DNA of 64,000 nt, taken from JBEATZ01 sp041178545. Lineage in GTDB: Bacteria; Planctomycetota; UBA1135; UBA2386. Positions 1-8,944 of the stretch are shown piece after piece (positions within the stretch are counted from its first letter, which is position 1; every line of letters begins with the position of its first letter). The stretch is from positions 27,775-91,774 of the forward strand of contig JBEGVB010000167.1 of the NCBI GenBank assembly GCA_041178545.1. The letters run 5' to 3'. The position numbers and the translations under genes were made by a program. The notes under the pieces were generated by a model. The model was not told where the DNA came from. It saw nothing but the letters and a program-made list of their open reading frames with translations, and did not search any database.

Positions 1-1899
1 CGGTTCGTGCGACCTGCCGTCGTAGTGGGTGTCGAACTGGAGGTCGCGGATGCCGAGCGGCAGCAGCATGCCCGGCGGCAGCTGGGAGGGCAGCGTGGGT
101 GTCCTCGAGGCACGGGCCACGGTGAACCCTCCGTCACCTGCCGCGCGGGTGCGTTGTCCTGCGAGGAACCCGTGCACCGCGGTACTCGAGTCGGTCCCTG
201 CCTGTTGGCCGCGAAGGTAGCGGCTGCTGACCGGCAGCAGGTCGACGGCAGCGACCAGCAGCACGAGCAGCATGGCGCCGGCGCGGATGCGCCTGCTGAA
301 GCGGAAGATGAGCACCAGCAGGCCCGTGCCCGCCGCAACGAGCGAGAAGAGCGTGGTGCGGGTGAGGGCCCCTGCTGCCTGCTCGAAGGCCGCACGGAAG
401 GTCGCGAGCCCGACGTACTCGTCGCGCACGAACGCAAGGTCGATGCCGGACCGCATCTCGCGGTAGCGGGCGGCGATGTCGATCGAGACGGCGTCGACCA
501 GTTCACTGGTGCCGAGTGCGAAGCGCTCTGCCTGCCACTGGGTGAGTGCGGCCAGCACGGTGCCGCCCACGAGCAGCCAGGTCGCTCCCTTGCCGTCGCC
601 GCGCATGCGGTCGAGCCCCGAGGCGGCAAGCCATGCGACGAGCAGCATCGCTGCCGCTGGCAGGCGCATCGGCCAGACGTTCTGCAGCAAGGGCAGCCGG
701 AACAACTGCTCCAGCGGACCCGCACACGTGCCCAGTGCACTGGCCGCAACCAGCGCCAGGGCCGCGAACCGCCGGAAGCGGCCGGCTCCGTAGAGGGCCC
801 CGTGCACTGCGAGCAGGAAGGCGAGCACGCCGGGGTAGAGGGCGTACTCGGTGTGGTTGTGGTTGGGCAGCAGCGCACGTCCGTCCGCACCCTCGAGCCC
901 GCACCACTGCAGCAGCAGGGGCGACCGGTCGTAGGGCAGCACGGACGTCGTCCACGGGGTGCCGAAGAGGTTGGGGACGAGCCAGCCGACGAAGTTGACC
1001 GGGTCGAAGGCGCTCTGCAGGACCGTGTCGACGTCGGGTGCCGTGGCGCGTGCGCTGTGCGGGAAGAAGGCAAGCGTGGGCAGCAGTTGCACCGACGCGA
1101 CGAGTGCCCCGAGGACTGCCCCGGCAGCGAGTGTGGCCAGCAGCGAGCCCGCAGCGCGTGGGCCCATGGCGTGCCACCGGTGGGTGCACAGCGCGATGCC
1201 GAACCCGGCTGCGAGCAACGAACCAGCTGCGGCAAACGGCGGGAAGCCGGCGAGCCACGGCATGGCGGAACATGCACCCAGGGCGGCAACCGGTCCCGCG
1301 CGCCGCGGACTGTCGGCCACCGCGAGCATGGACCAGAGCACGCCGGGCAGCCACACGAGGCTCGCGAGTCGCATCCAGAACGGTGCGTTTGCCGCCAGGG
1401 TCTGCGAGCACTGGAACACCAGGGCCCCGAAGCAGGCGGCCAGCACTCCCATGCCGAGGTGGCGCAGCAGGCCGAAGGTCAGCCATCCCGCGACCACGAG
1501 GCTCACCCAGCAGGTCCAGCCGAGCCCGCGCTCGGGGTCGTCTGCCAGGAACAGCAACCAGTTGGGCGGGTATGCGAGGCCGAGCAGGCCGTGTGCGTGC
1601 ACGGGTGCGCCACCGCGCGCCGTCGGGTTCCAGGTCGGCAACTCGCCCGCGGCGAGTTGCTCCTGCGCGAACCGCAGCTCGGGCACGAACCACACGGGCA
1701 CCTCGGTGACGTCGAGGTTCGCGTCGGTGCGCATGCGTTCCAGGTCCGCAGGCTCGGCCTTGAGCGAGGCAGGAGGGAACAGGCCCAGGTCGTAGGGCAC
1801 GAACCTCCGGCTTCCCGTGAGGTTGGGCCAGAGCAGCAACAACGGCAGCACGGCCAGCAGCAGCAGCGCGGGCCAGCTCCTCGGTTGCTCGTGGGCCAT
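1..1899 (-). CDS. YfhO-like multi-pass membrane protein, 3' end outside window
   Basis: The minus-strand frame stays open from an ATG at 1899 to the window edge (633 codons, no stop), so the C-terminus is missing. The protein begins MAHEQPRSWP, followed at once by a hydrophobic helix, an extracytoplasmic stretch and many further hydrophobic segments rich in Leu, Ala and Trp. The layout resembles the YfhO/bacterial membrane protein family, thought to be lipid-linked-sugar glycosyltransferases of the GT-C fold. It starts 5 bp after the stop of the preceding paralogue, so the two are probably co-transcribed. Family assignment rests on overall look (GT-C-like N-terminal loop, Tyr-Pro-Pro-Asn-Trp segment); no catalytic residue was verified. 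The substrate is unknown. Confidence 0.7.
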   Translation of the reverse strand, partial: MAHEQPRSWPALLLLAVLPLLLLWPNLTGSRRFVPYDLGLFPPASLKAEPADLERMRTDANLDVTEVPVWFVPELRFAQEQLAAGELPTWNPTARGGAPVHAHGLLGLAYPPNWLLFLADDPERGLGWTCWVSLVVAGWLTFGLLRHLGMGVLAACFGALVFQCSQTLAANAPFWMRLASLVWLPGVLWSMLAVADSPRRAGPVAALGACSAMPWLAGFPPFAAAGSLLAAGFGIALCTHRWHAMGPRAAGSLLATLAAGAVLGALVASVQLLPTLAFFPHSARATAPDVDTVLQSAFDPVNFVGWLVPNLFGTPWTTSVLPYDRSPLLLQWCGLEGADGRALLPNHNHTEYALYPGVLAFLLAVHGALYGAGRFRRFAALALVAASALGTCAGPLEQLFRLPLLQNVWPMRLPAAAMLLVAWLAASGLDRMRGDGKGATWLLVGGTVLAALTQWQAERFALGTSELVDAVSIDIAARYREMRSGIDLAFVRDEYVGLATFRAAFEQAAGALTRTTLFSLVAAGTGLLVLIFRFSRRIRAGAMLLVLLVAAVDLLPVSSRYLRGQQAGTDSSTAVHGFLAGQRTRAAGDGGFTVARASRTPTLPSQLPPGMLLPLGIRDLQFDTHYDGRSHEP

Positions 1900-1904
1900 G
1901 GGGG

Positions 1905-4526
1905 TCACGAACGGCTGGATCGGCAGGCGAGCAGGCCGAGGACCAGCAGGAGTGCCAACAAGGCGATCCGTTGCGGCCAGACGACCACCAGGGCGTCGTA
2001 GCGGAACTCGACAGTCGACCGGCCCCTCGGCACGAACACGGCGCGCAGGTGGTGGTCGGCCACGTGGACGGTCACGCGGGTCCCGTCGATGGCAGCGGTC
2101 CAACCGGGGTCCCACGGGTCGGCGAGGCGCAGCCAGCCGGCCGCAGGCGTTTCGACGGTCAAGACCACGCGTTCGTCCGCGAGCTGCACGACCTCGATGC
2201 GTGCGTCGCCCGCGCGTGGATCGGCCACGGGCAGCCCGGTGGCGGGGGACTCCAGCACGACGACCTCCTGCACGTCGCGCGCGGGGTCGGCGAGCCGCGC
2301 CAGTCGCGCAGCCTTGTCGGGGATGCACTCGACCTGGTGCACCATGGTCAGGCGTGGGAGGGCGGTGGTCCGCTCGAGCAGGCGGAAGCCGCCGGTCCCT
2401 GCTGGCGTGCGGTCCACGAGGCCTGCTTCTGCAGCTGCAGCCGGGCTGCAGAGCACGAAGCGGATGCCGAGCAGGTCGCACAGCGGGTGATGCAGGGAGG
2501 CCGCGTCGTGGAACCAGCCCACACCTGCACCGCCGAACGCCACCGGTACCTTGCCGGGGACATCCGGCTCGATGCAGCGGAACAGCTCCTCCATGCGCGC
2601 AGGTGGCAGCGGGTTGTAGGCAGACAGGTCCTCGATGCCGTGGAAGGCACCCAGGTTGGGTGGGTACAGCGACTGGACGCGTGCGTCCTCGCGGCTGCCG
2701 AGGCGCTGCATACGCGGTCGGAAGCCACCCTGCTCGGGAGCGGCATCCAGCACCGGCTGCACCACGAGCGGGGGCGTACGCACCCGGTTCGACTCGACGG
2801 TCTGGACGGGGCCGAGGCCTGCGTGCAGCAGCTCGCCCGCAGCAAGCGCGCAGAGCAGGCCGATGCGGAGGGCCGGTCGACGGGCCGCGAGGGCCAACAG
2901 CACCAGCAACGAGACCGCGAGTGCGCGGGTGGCGGTGACGACGAGGGCGTCGAGGTTGCCCAGTGCCTCGCCCGGGCGCATGGCCGCGCGGATGCCAGCG
3001 GCAAGGGCCTGGGCGGATCCTCCTGCCTGCTGCACCAGCGGATTGGTCGCGTCGCGGGCGAGCAGTGCTGCCGTTGCGTCCACGAAGGAGTTCTCGTCCT
3101 GCTGCAGCAGCCAAAGCAGTGCGAGTCCGCTGGCGAGTGCAAGGGTGCCGACGAGGCCGCGCACCAGCCTGCCCGGGCCGTCGCGCACGATGCGTTCGGC
3201 ACCGAGCGCAGCCAGCACCACGAGCGCGCTGCTGGTGACGAACAGCAGCCTGCGCAGGTCGGCTGCGCCGAGGCCGGGCAGCACCTTCGCCAGCAGCACG
3301 AACGGTGTCGCGCCGCTCGCGATCCCGAAGCCGAGGGCTGCCACGGCACCGAGGGCCAGTGCGGCGCGCCTGCGGTTCCAGTTGCCGAAGGCCGCCGCGG
3401 CGCAGGCAAGTGCTGCGATGCCAAGCGAGAAGCTGCACTCGACCCAGTTGTGCACCGTGCTGCCAGCAGCGTCGGTGGGCTGCGAGAGGAGCACCAGCTG
3501 GCTCCAAGGTGGGCGGGTGGGCGCGGCAAACGGACTCGCGAGCTCGGGCTGGGCCTGGAACCGGTCCGAGGCCCAGCACAGGAGGTCGGGCCACGCGAGC
3601 GTCAGCAGGTGGTCGAGTTCCAGTGCCCGCGCGCCCGGGTCGAGCCCAGGTGCTGCAGTGCGTGCCGACTCGGTCGCGGCCAGCAGCACCGGTCCCATCT
3701 GTGCGAGCGACAGCATGCCGCCGAGGGCCATGGCACAACCGGTGCGAACCAGTGGTGCGAGGCGCTGGCCGCGCGGGTTGCCGAGGCAGAGCCACAGTGC
3801 CCAGCCCACCGAGAGGTAGCTGACCTGCAGTGCGACCACCGCGAACCCCGAGGACCAGCTCAGTCCCGTCCAGAGGGCCAGCGAACCGACGGTGCGCAGG
3901 GAGCGGGAGCCGCGGGCGATCGCGTGCACGCACCCCAGGGCAGGCCACAGCGAGAGCGATGCGGTGAGGATGACGTTGTGGTGCAGCTTGCACTGCGTCC
4001 AGAGCCCCAGCACCGCACAGGTGAGGCCCAGCAGGGCGGCGGGCTGGCCGAGTCCCACGGAGCGCAGGAACCACCATGCGAGCCAGCCGCCCAGCACGAG
4101 GTGGCCGAACACGAACCAGCCGTACCACTGCTCGGCCGGGAGCACGAGCAGCAGGGCGTTCCACGGCTGCCAGACCTGGGCCATCTGGGGCACGAAGCTC
4201 GCGCCCCCGCCGATGTCGCGCGTCCACAGCGGGACCTCGCCCTGGCGCAGCCGGGTCTCCAGCACCCGGTCCCAGCAGAGCGACTGGTTGTACTTGTCGC
4301 CCATCGACACGTTGCCGCGACCCACCTCGGCGAGCTGTTCGGGTGTGGACAGCAGCCCTGCAGCCTTCCGCTGCGCGCCCTGCACGTCCATCACCTCGGG
4401 CGGGTAGGGGACGAGCGAGCGTCCGGGCACCAGCGCTTCGCGCAGGAAGAGCACTGCACACAGTGCGGCGAGCAACAGCGCCTGAAGGTGTTGTCGCCGC
4501 GTGGGCGCGCAATACGCTGGGACCAC
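1905..4526 (-). CDS. YfhO-family membrane protein (putative GT-C glycosyltransferase)
   Basis: Predicted product of 873 residues from a GTG at 4526. The N-terminal hydrophobic helix is followed by a large soluble loop containing PLWTRDIGGGASF and then about a dozen hydrophobic segments. A soluble C-terminal part ends in one more membrane helix and the tail CRSSRS. This order (TM, loop, TM bundle, C-terminal beta-rich domain, final TM) is typical of the YfhO family, implicated in decorating lipoteichoic acid or other cell-surface polymers with sugars. The start is uncertain because no ATG lies in frame near the first helix. It diverges from the orphan membrane gene at 4536, and a paralogue follows 5 bp downstream. 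The specific sugar or acceptor cannot be inferred. Confidence 0.75.
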   Translation of the reverse strand: MVPAYCAPTRRQHLQALLLAALCAVLFLREALVPGRSLVPYPPEVMDVQGAQRKAAGLLSTPEQLAEVGRGNVSMGDKYNQSLCWDRVLETRLRQGEVPLWTRDIGGGASFVPQMAQVWQPWNALLLVLPAEQWYGWFVFGHLVLGGWLAWWFLRSVGLGQPAALLGLTCAVLGLWTQCKLHHNVILTASLSLWPALGCVHAIARGSRSLRTVGSLALWTGLSWSSGFAVVALQVSYLSVGWALWLCLGNPRGQRLAPLVRTGCAMALGGMLSLAQMGPVLLAATESARTAAPGLDPGARALELDHLLTLAWPDLLCWASDRFQAQPELASPFAAPTRPPWSQLVLLSQPTDAAGSTVHNWVECSFSLGIAALACAAAAFGNWNRRRAALALGAVAALGFGIASGATPFVLLAKVLPGLGAADLRRLLFVTSSALVVLAALGAERIVRDGPGRLVRGLVGTLALASGLALLWLLQQDENSFVDATAALLARDATNPLVQQAGGSAQALAAGIRAAMRPGEALGNLDALVVTATRALAVSLLVLLALAARRPALRIGLLCALAAGELLHAGLGPVQTVESNRVRTPPLVVQPVLDAAPEQGGFRPRMQRLGSREDARVQSLYPPNLGAFHGIEDLSAYNPLPPARMEELFRCIEPDVPGKVPVAFGGAGVGWFHDAASLHHPLCDLLGIRFVLCSPAAAAEAGLVDRTPAGTGGFRLLERTTALPRLTMVHQVECIPDKAARLARLADPARDVQEVVVLESPATGLPVADPRAGDARIEVVQLADERVVLTVETPAAGWLRLADPWDPGWTAAIDGTRVTVHVADHHLRAVFVPRGRSTVEFRYDALVVVWPQRIALLALLLVLGLLACRSSRS
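4491..4518 (+). promoter_or_regulatory. Putative sigma70-type promoter for the 4536 gene
   Basis: TTGTCG at 4491-4496, a 16-bp spacer and TACGCT at 4513-4518. It sits in the short region between divergent genes, 17 bp before the ATG at 4536, so the 5' leader would be about 10 nt. Inferred from sequence only. Confidence 0.35.
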
Positions 4527-4535
4527 GGCAACACC

Positions 4536-5552
4536 ATGCAGGCGAGCCCGAGAGAACTCAATCCCGTGCACGGAACTCTTGCAGCCCTGGTCTCGGGTGC
4601 GGCTGCAGGCGCAGCGATCCTCGCGCCGCGCTGGGGCGGGCCGCCCACGGCAGTCGAGGTGGTGCACGGCACGGCTGCGTCCGTGCGCGGCGCGGCCGAG
4701 CTCCAGGCCCTCGCGATCGCACTGCTGGTCGTCGTGCCCGGTACGTTGCTCCCCGTGGTGCGGCGGAACGGGTGGTTTGCCTCCTGTGCCGGCGCCGCGC
4801 TGGCCATGGGCCTCGCGGGACTGTTGGTGGTCGGTGGGCTTCCGCCCGTGGCCTGTGGGGTTGGCGCTGCCCTCGCTGGCCTTGCCGTTGCGCCGCTGTT
4901 GCGCGAGCGCGGCCTGCTCAGTCTCGTCGTCGTGCCCATGCTCGCCCCGCTGCCGGCACTGTTGTGCGTGCGCACGCAACTGCAGCTCGCGGACGCGAGC
5001 CGGCTGGTCGGGAGCGTCCAGGCTCGCGCACCACTGTTCGGCTCGGTGGTGCTCGAACTGCCCGTGGAATGCACCGTTGCCGAGGCGCGCACGTTTGCGC
5101 TGGCCCTGCAGCCGCCGCACCGGCAGGAGGCGGTGGACACGTTGTGGGTCGTGGAGGGCAGCGTCCATGCGCGCTGGGTGCAGCAACTCGGCTTGCCCGT
5201 ACTGCGGGTGCGCGGCGTGGAAGCGGAACTCTCGGGCCCTGACCGACAGGCGGCCCTCGCGTACCCGGGCAAGGCAAGGGTCACCGCAGGGTGGGAGACG
5301 CGTGGCGACGGTGCGCGGGTCCTGCGGGTGCACGCGCCCGAGCTCGCCGGTGGCACGCTGGCCCTCTTCAGCTGGGCAGGCGTGCACGAGGATCGACTCG
5401 GCTCGGACGGACTCGCATCGGTCGCAGCCAGCGCGCTGGCTGCGTACGGGGCGGCGGAAGGCCCCATGCCAGCAGGGGCTCGGATGCAGGGTCTCGCCGT
5501 GTCCCCGGTCCAAGCCGATGTCTATGGTTGGTTCGACGTCCCGATGCCATGA
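4536..5552 (+). CDS. Orphan membrane protein, N-terminal TM bundle plus soluble C-terminal domain
   Basis: Encodes 338 residues from ATG 4536; a GTG at 4566 is an alternative start. I do not recognise a family. Four or five hydrophobic segments occupy roughly residues 10-145, including an Ala/Gly/Leu-rich stretch between about 80 and 140. The rest (about 150-338) is soluble, with alternating hydrophobic residues that suggest a beta-rich extracytoplasmic domain. Its stop overlaps the start of the glycosyltransferase gene (ATGA at 5549-5552), so the two are almost certainly translated from one message. Context with YfhO-like and GT39-like proteins suggests a role in surface glycan assembly, but this is inference. 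Confidence 0.65.
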   Translation: MQASPRELNPVHGTLAALVSGAAAGAAILAPRWGGPPTAVEVVHGTAASVRGAAELQALAIALLVVVPGTLLPVVRRNGWFASCAGAALAMGLAGLLVVGGLPPVACGVGAALAGLAVAPLLRERGLLSLVVVPMLAPLPALLCVRTQLQLADASRLVGSVQARAPLFGSVVLELPVECTVAEARTFALALQPPHRQEAVDTLWVVEGSVHARWVQQLGLPVLRVRGVEAELSGPDRQAALAYPGKARVTAGWETRGDGARVLRVHAPELAGGTLALFSWAGVHEDRLGSDGLASVAASALAAYGAAEGPMPAGARMQGLAVSPVQADVYGWFDVPMP

Positions 5553-7117
5553 GCGAGAGCACCGCGAGAACAAAGGAGGACCTGCCGCCGGGCAACGGGT
5601 TCGCCCGCGTGCGCCTCGACGAACCCTCGCGCGCGTTCACCGACCGGCAGCTCTGGGCACTCCTCGCCATCACGGTGCTCGGCGCCGCCTTGCGGCTGCT
5701 GGGGCTCGGTGAATGGTCGTTCTGGGTCGACGAGGCCCACACGTGGCGCGATGCCACCATGCCCGACTCGATCTTCTGGGAGAGCAACCGCTCCTGGTAC
5801 CCGCTCTCGTACCTGCTGCTCCGGTGGTTGCTGGACGCCGGGCTCCTCACGCACCACAGCGAGGGCTGGCTCCGGCTGCCGTTCGCGTTCTTCGGCATCC
5901 TCTCGGTCCCGCTGCTCGCCATCGTCGGCAACATGCTCGTGGGGAGGTCCGCCTCACTCCTCGCGGCACTGCTGCTCGCCGTGAACCCGTGGCACATCTA
6001 CTTCAGCCAGAACGCCCGCAGCTACGTCCTCGTGTTCTTCTTCGCGCTGCTCGGGGCGGGAGTGTTCTGGCTCAGTGTGGTGCGCCGGAGCCTGCTGCTC
6101 CTGATGGCGTCGATCCTGCTGGTGGTGCTCGGCGTGATGAGCCACCCGACGGCCGGGCTCCTCTTTGCGCCGATGGCCACCTACGCGTGGCTGGCCCAGC
6201 GCAGGCTCGACTCGCGCTCACTGATGCGCACCGGGCTCGTGCTGCTCCTCGGCGTCATCGTCGCACAGGTGATGAGCATGGTGCCGCCGTTCCACGAGTT
6301 CGTGCGCGCCAAGTCGGACCCGTCGCTCCTGCACCTGTTGCAGACCATCGCCTTCTACTTCCGTCCGTCGCTGCTGCTGGTTGCCCTGGTCGGCGTCTGG
6401 CTGCTCATGCAGACGCGGCTGCAGGGGCGCATCCTCTTCTTGTCGTGCTGGGTCGTCGTCCCGCTGATCGCTCTCGGCGTGCTGGGCACCAGCCTCGTCA
6501 AGGTGACTGCCCGCTACGCGTTCTGCACGCTGCCTGCGGTGCTGCTGTTGTGCGGCGCGGCCTCGGTGAAGATCGGTGAGGTGCTGCACCAGTCCATCGG
6601 CAAGGTCGCCAACTGGGGGCGCCTGCTGCCTGCCCTCGTGCTCCCTGCAATCGTCTGCCTCGACATGGTGGCCTACGACTTCCTGTACTTCACCGTGCAG
6701 CGCGGTGACCGGGGGCAGTGGCGCGACGTGGCAGTGCACATCCAACGGACCAACACGACCGGCAGGATGCTGGTGCTCACCATCAACGAGCCGACCATGC
6801 AGTTCTACCTGCGTCGCTGGCACTACAGCGAGTTCGGCAAGGCCGACCCGTACCCAGGCCGCGAGGTCGTGAGCCTGGAGACGTCGAACATGGCCCGGCA
6901 GGGCGGGGCGGCCGCGTACTTCGACGAGTTGCGCAGCCGTGCGCAGGCCGAGCAGAAGGAACTCTACGCCGTGGTCACGCTCCCGGAACTGCGCGAGAAG
7001 GACCCTGACGGCAAGCTCGAGGAGTCGCTGCGCGAGCACCTCGAGCTGCAGGCCGTGTTCCCGATCTGGGTCGGCCCGAAGGACGAGACCATCTACGTCT
7101 ACCGCGCACGGCCCTGA
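5549..7117 (+). CDS. Glycosyltransferase family 39-like integral membrane protein
   Basis: Predicted product of 522 residues starting at the ATG that overlaps the upstream stop. A first helix at about residues 36-52 is followed by WVDEAH (Asp61-Glu62), the acidic motif that GT39/ArnT-type GT-C transferases carry in their first outer loop. Many further membrane helices follow, including one after the NPWHIYFSQNARSY segment that is also typical of this group, and a soluble C-terminal domain of about 130 residues. Such enzymes use polyprenyl-phosphate sugars to modify proteins or lipids at the outer face of the membrane. The 3' end overlaps the convergent yidD gene by 19 bp. Donor and acceptor are unknown. 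Confidence 0.8.
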   Translation: MSESTARTKEDLPPGNGFARVRLDEPSRAFTDRQLWALLAITVLGAALRLLGLGEWSFWVDEAHTWRDATMPDSIFWESNRSWYPLSYLLLRWLLDAGLLTHHSEGWLRLPFAFFGILSVPLLAIVGNMLVGRSASLLAALLLAVNPWHIYFSQNARSYVLVFFFALLGAGVFWLSVVRRSLLLLMASILLVVLGVMSHPTAGLLFAPMATYAWLAQRRLDSRSLMRTGLVLLLGVIVAQVMSMVPPFHEFVRAKSDPSLLHLLQTIAFYFRPSLLLVALVGVWLLMQTRLQGRILFLSCWVVVPLIALGVLGTSLVKVTARYAFCTLPAVLLLCGAASVKIGEVLHQSIGKVANWGRLLPALVLPAIVCLDMVAYDFLYFTVQRGDRGQWRDVAVHIQRTNTTGRMLVLTINEPTMQFYLRRWHYSEFGKADPYPGREVVSLETSNMARQGGAAAYFDELRSRAQAEQKELYAVVTLPELREKDPDGKLEESLREHLELQAVFPIWVGPKDETIYVYRARP

Positions 7118-7335
7118 GCTGTCGCAGGCGGCACCGGGTCGAACCCAGGCGTGCCGAACGGCTGGCACCGCAACAAGCGCCAAAGGGTGAGCCACGAGCC
7201 GCGCAGCGCACCGTGGGTCCGCAGCGCGTCGAATGCGTACCGCGAGCAACTGGGATGGAACCTGCAGGTGGGTGGCTTCAGCGGGGAGACCAGCCGCATG
7301 TACAGCCAGACGGGCAGCACCAGCAGCCACCTCAC
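7099..7335 (-). CDS. yidD: Membrane protein insertion efficiency factor YidD
   Basis: A 78-residue protein with the YidD (DUF37) pattern: an N-terminal amphipathic helix, LVSPLKPPTCRFHPSCSRYA with two conserved Cys (24 and 30), then RLLRCQPF and GFDPVP. In other bacteria YidD assists YidC-dependent membrane insertion. Its ATG overlaps the rnpA stop (ATGA, 7332-7335), as in the common rnpA-yidD arrangement. The expected next gene, yidC, is absent; instead the gene runs convergently into the glycosyltransferase. Confidence 0.93.
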   Translation of the reverse strand: MRWLLVLPVWLYMRLVSPLKPPTCRFHPSCSRYAFDALRTHGALRGSWLTLWRLLRCQPFGTPGFDPVPPATAQGRAR

Positions 7336-7763
7336 CGGCGCGGCCTCCTGGCCGGCTCGCCGCGTGCGCCAGCGGCCCTCGTCACCAGCTCGCGCAGTTC
7401 CGTGCGCAGCTCCGCGAGCACGAGCTTCTCCTCGCGCACCTTGGGCACGATGACGACCTCGACTGCGGGGGGCAGGTCCGGACGCTCGAGCCGGAACGCC
7501 TCGCGCAGCAGCCGCTTGATCTTGTTGCGGACCACGGCCGAACCGTGGTCCTTGGACACGCTCAGCCCGAGCTTTGCACCCCGTGCGTCACGGGACGGGA
7601 GCACCACCACGGTCATCAACCTGCCGCTCGCACGGCGTCCGCGGCCGTAGACGCGGCGGAAGTCGCGCTGGGAGAGGAGGCGTGCCGCGCGCGGCAGCTT
7701 GTGACGGGGCCGCGGCGGCATCCTGCCAGGCGGTGCCGCGGGAGGAGTGGGGGCGTCCGTCAC
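7332..7763 (-). CDS. rnpA: Ribonuclease P protein component
   Basis: The protein subunit of RNase P, which binds the catalytic RNA and the 5' leader of pre-tRNA. Starting at GTG 7763, which overlaps the upstream TGA, it has 143 residues; ATG 7721 would give 129 residues beginning MPPRPRHK. Visible family features are LLSQRDFRRVYGRGRR at the N-terminus, the GLSVSKDHGSAVVRN segment and the basic RNKIKRLLREAFR helix (the RNR motif). It lies between a TPR lipoprotein gene and yidD with 4-bp overlaps on both sides. rpmH, usually directly upstream, is not here. Confidence 0.93.
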   Translation of the reverse strand: MTDAPTPPAAPPGRMPPRPRHKLPRAARLLSQRDFRRVYGRGRRASGRLMTVVVLPSRDARGAKLGLSVSKDHGSAVVRNKIKRLLREAFRLERPDLPPAVEVVIVPKVREEKLVLAELRTELRELVTRAAGARGEPARRPRR

Positions 7764-8764
7764 TGCCCGAGGAACTGCACGGCCTCGACCATGCGCGGGT
7801 TGGAAGCGGGCAGGTTGGACGTGGCCACGAACCGACGGAAGTCCTCGCGTGCATCGTCTGCACGGCCCAGCTCGCGGAAGCACCGACCGCGGTTGAAGTA
7901 GTCGGTGGTGCGGGACGGGTTGGCTGCGAGCACCGCATCGAGGTGCACGACGGCCGCTGCGTAGTTCTTCTGGTCGTAGAGCGTCTTCGCGAGGAACACG
8001 CGCACGTCGAGCTCCTGGCTCCGGATGCGGTCCTGTTCCTTGCGCAGTTCGCGCTCGAAGGTTGCCGTGGGGGAGGCCTCGATGCGGGACTGGTTGACCT
8101 CCTGGAACTTGCGCACTCCCTCCAGGTAGCTGTTGCCGTTGGAGAGCACCAGGTCGGGCTGTTCGAGGCCGGCGGCCACCTGCATCAGGTGGTAGTGGGC
8201 GAGCATGGTGAGGTCGCCTCGCTCCAGCAGCACCTCGAACACCGTGCGCGCCTCGGCGAGCAGCTCGCGACCCTCGGACTCGGCCTCTGCAGCAGCCTCC
8301 ATGCGGTTCTCGTACCCGGACGCGCGGGTGCCGAGCGACTTCGCGGCGTCGCGGTCGCGGATGGAGTCCTGCATCCGGCGGATGCCGCGCGCCTGCAGCA
8401 CCATCCCGTAGCCGAGCAGCAGGAAGCCCTCATGCCTGCTGGGCGAGCGCCATCCGTAGACGGAGGCGAGCTGCTCCTGGGCCTTCTGCAGCAGTCGCAC
8501 CTGCTGTTCGTCGGAGAACCGGTCGTCCGATGCCTGGCGCAGCCAGACCATGCCCTTCATCGTGCTGAGCTTGTAGTCCTCGGGGTCGATCTCGAGGCCC
8601 TTCTCCGCCATCCCGAGGCACTGGTCCAGCATGCCACCGCCCCAGTAGGTCGCCGCGTTCTGCTGGCAGAGGGCGAGTTGGTTCCGCTCCTCCGGGGACA
8701 GGGACGTGCAGGCGACCGGCAGCAGGGCCGACAACAAGGCGATCCGGAGCGTCTTGGGGTCCAT
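7760..8764 (-). CDS. TPR-containing lipoprotein
   Basis: Predicted product of 334 residues. A short signal peptide ends in a lipobox (LLPVAC, Cys19), so the mature protein should be a lipid-anchored exported protein. The body is helical with tetratricopeptide-like units; the clearest are near residues 45-75 and again near 260-320 (YFNRGRCFRELGRADDAREDF). TPR lipoproteins act as scaffolds, and no catalytic motif is visible. The stop overlaps the rnpA start, so this gene probably shares a transcript with rnpA and yidD, an unusual partner for them. The specific function is unknown. Confidence 0.8.
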   Translation of the reverse strand: MDPKTLRIALLSALLPVACTSLSPEERNQLALCQQNAATYWGGGMLDQCLGMAEKGLEIDPEDYKLSTMKGMVWLRQASDDRFSDEQQVRLLQKAQEQLASVYGWRSPSRHEGFLLLGYGMVLQARGIRRMQDSIRDRDAAKSLGTRASGYENRMEAAAEAESEGRELLAEARTVFEVLLERGDLTMLAHYHLMQVAAGLEQPDLVLSNGNSYLEGVRKFQEVNQSRIEASPTATFERELRKEQDRIRSQELDVRVFLAKTLYDQKNYAAAVVHLDAVLAANPSRTTDYFNRGRCFRELGRADDAREDFRRFVATSNLPASNPRMVEAVQFLGQ

Positions 8765-8944
8765 GGGTGGGTGGTGCGGGGCGGAAGGATAGTGGGGGTC
8801 GGCGCCCGGTGGGCCCCCTGCCGCCGAAATCCTCGTCGCGCCGGGGGCGCAGCAGGACGCTCTGGAATCACCCGGGAGTCCGTACTACCTCTCTCCGTCC
8901 TCCGGGTCCTCACCTCCCGGAAACCAAGGAGTGTTCCCAACGAC

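Noticed and set aside
1..5535. Long plus-strand open frames opposite the YfhO-like genes
   Set aside because: They mirror GC-rich coding sequence on the minus strand; their products are Gln/Arg/His-rich without domains, while the minus-strand frames are hydrophobic membrane proteins.
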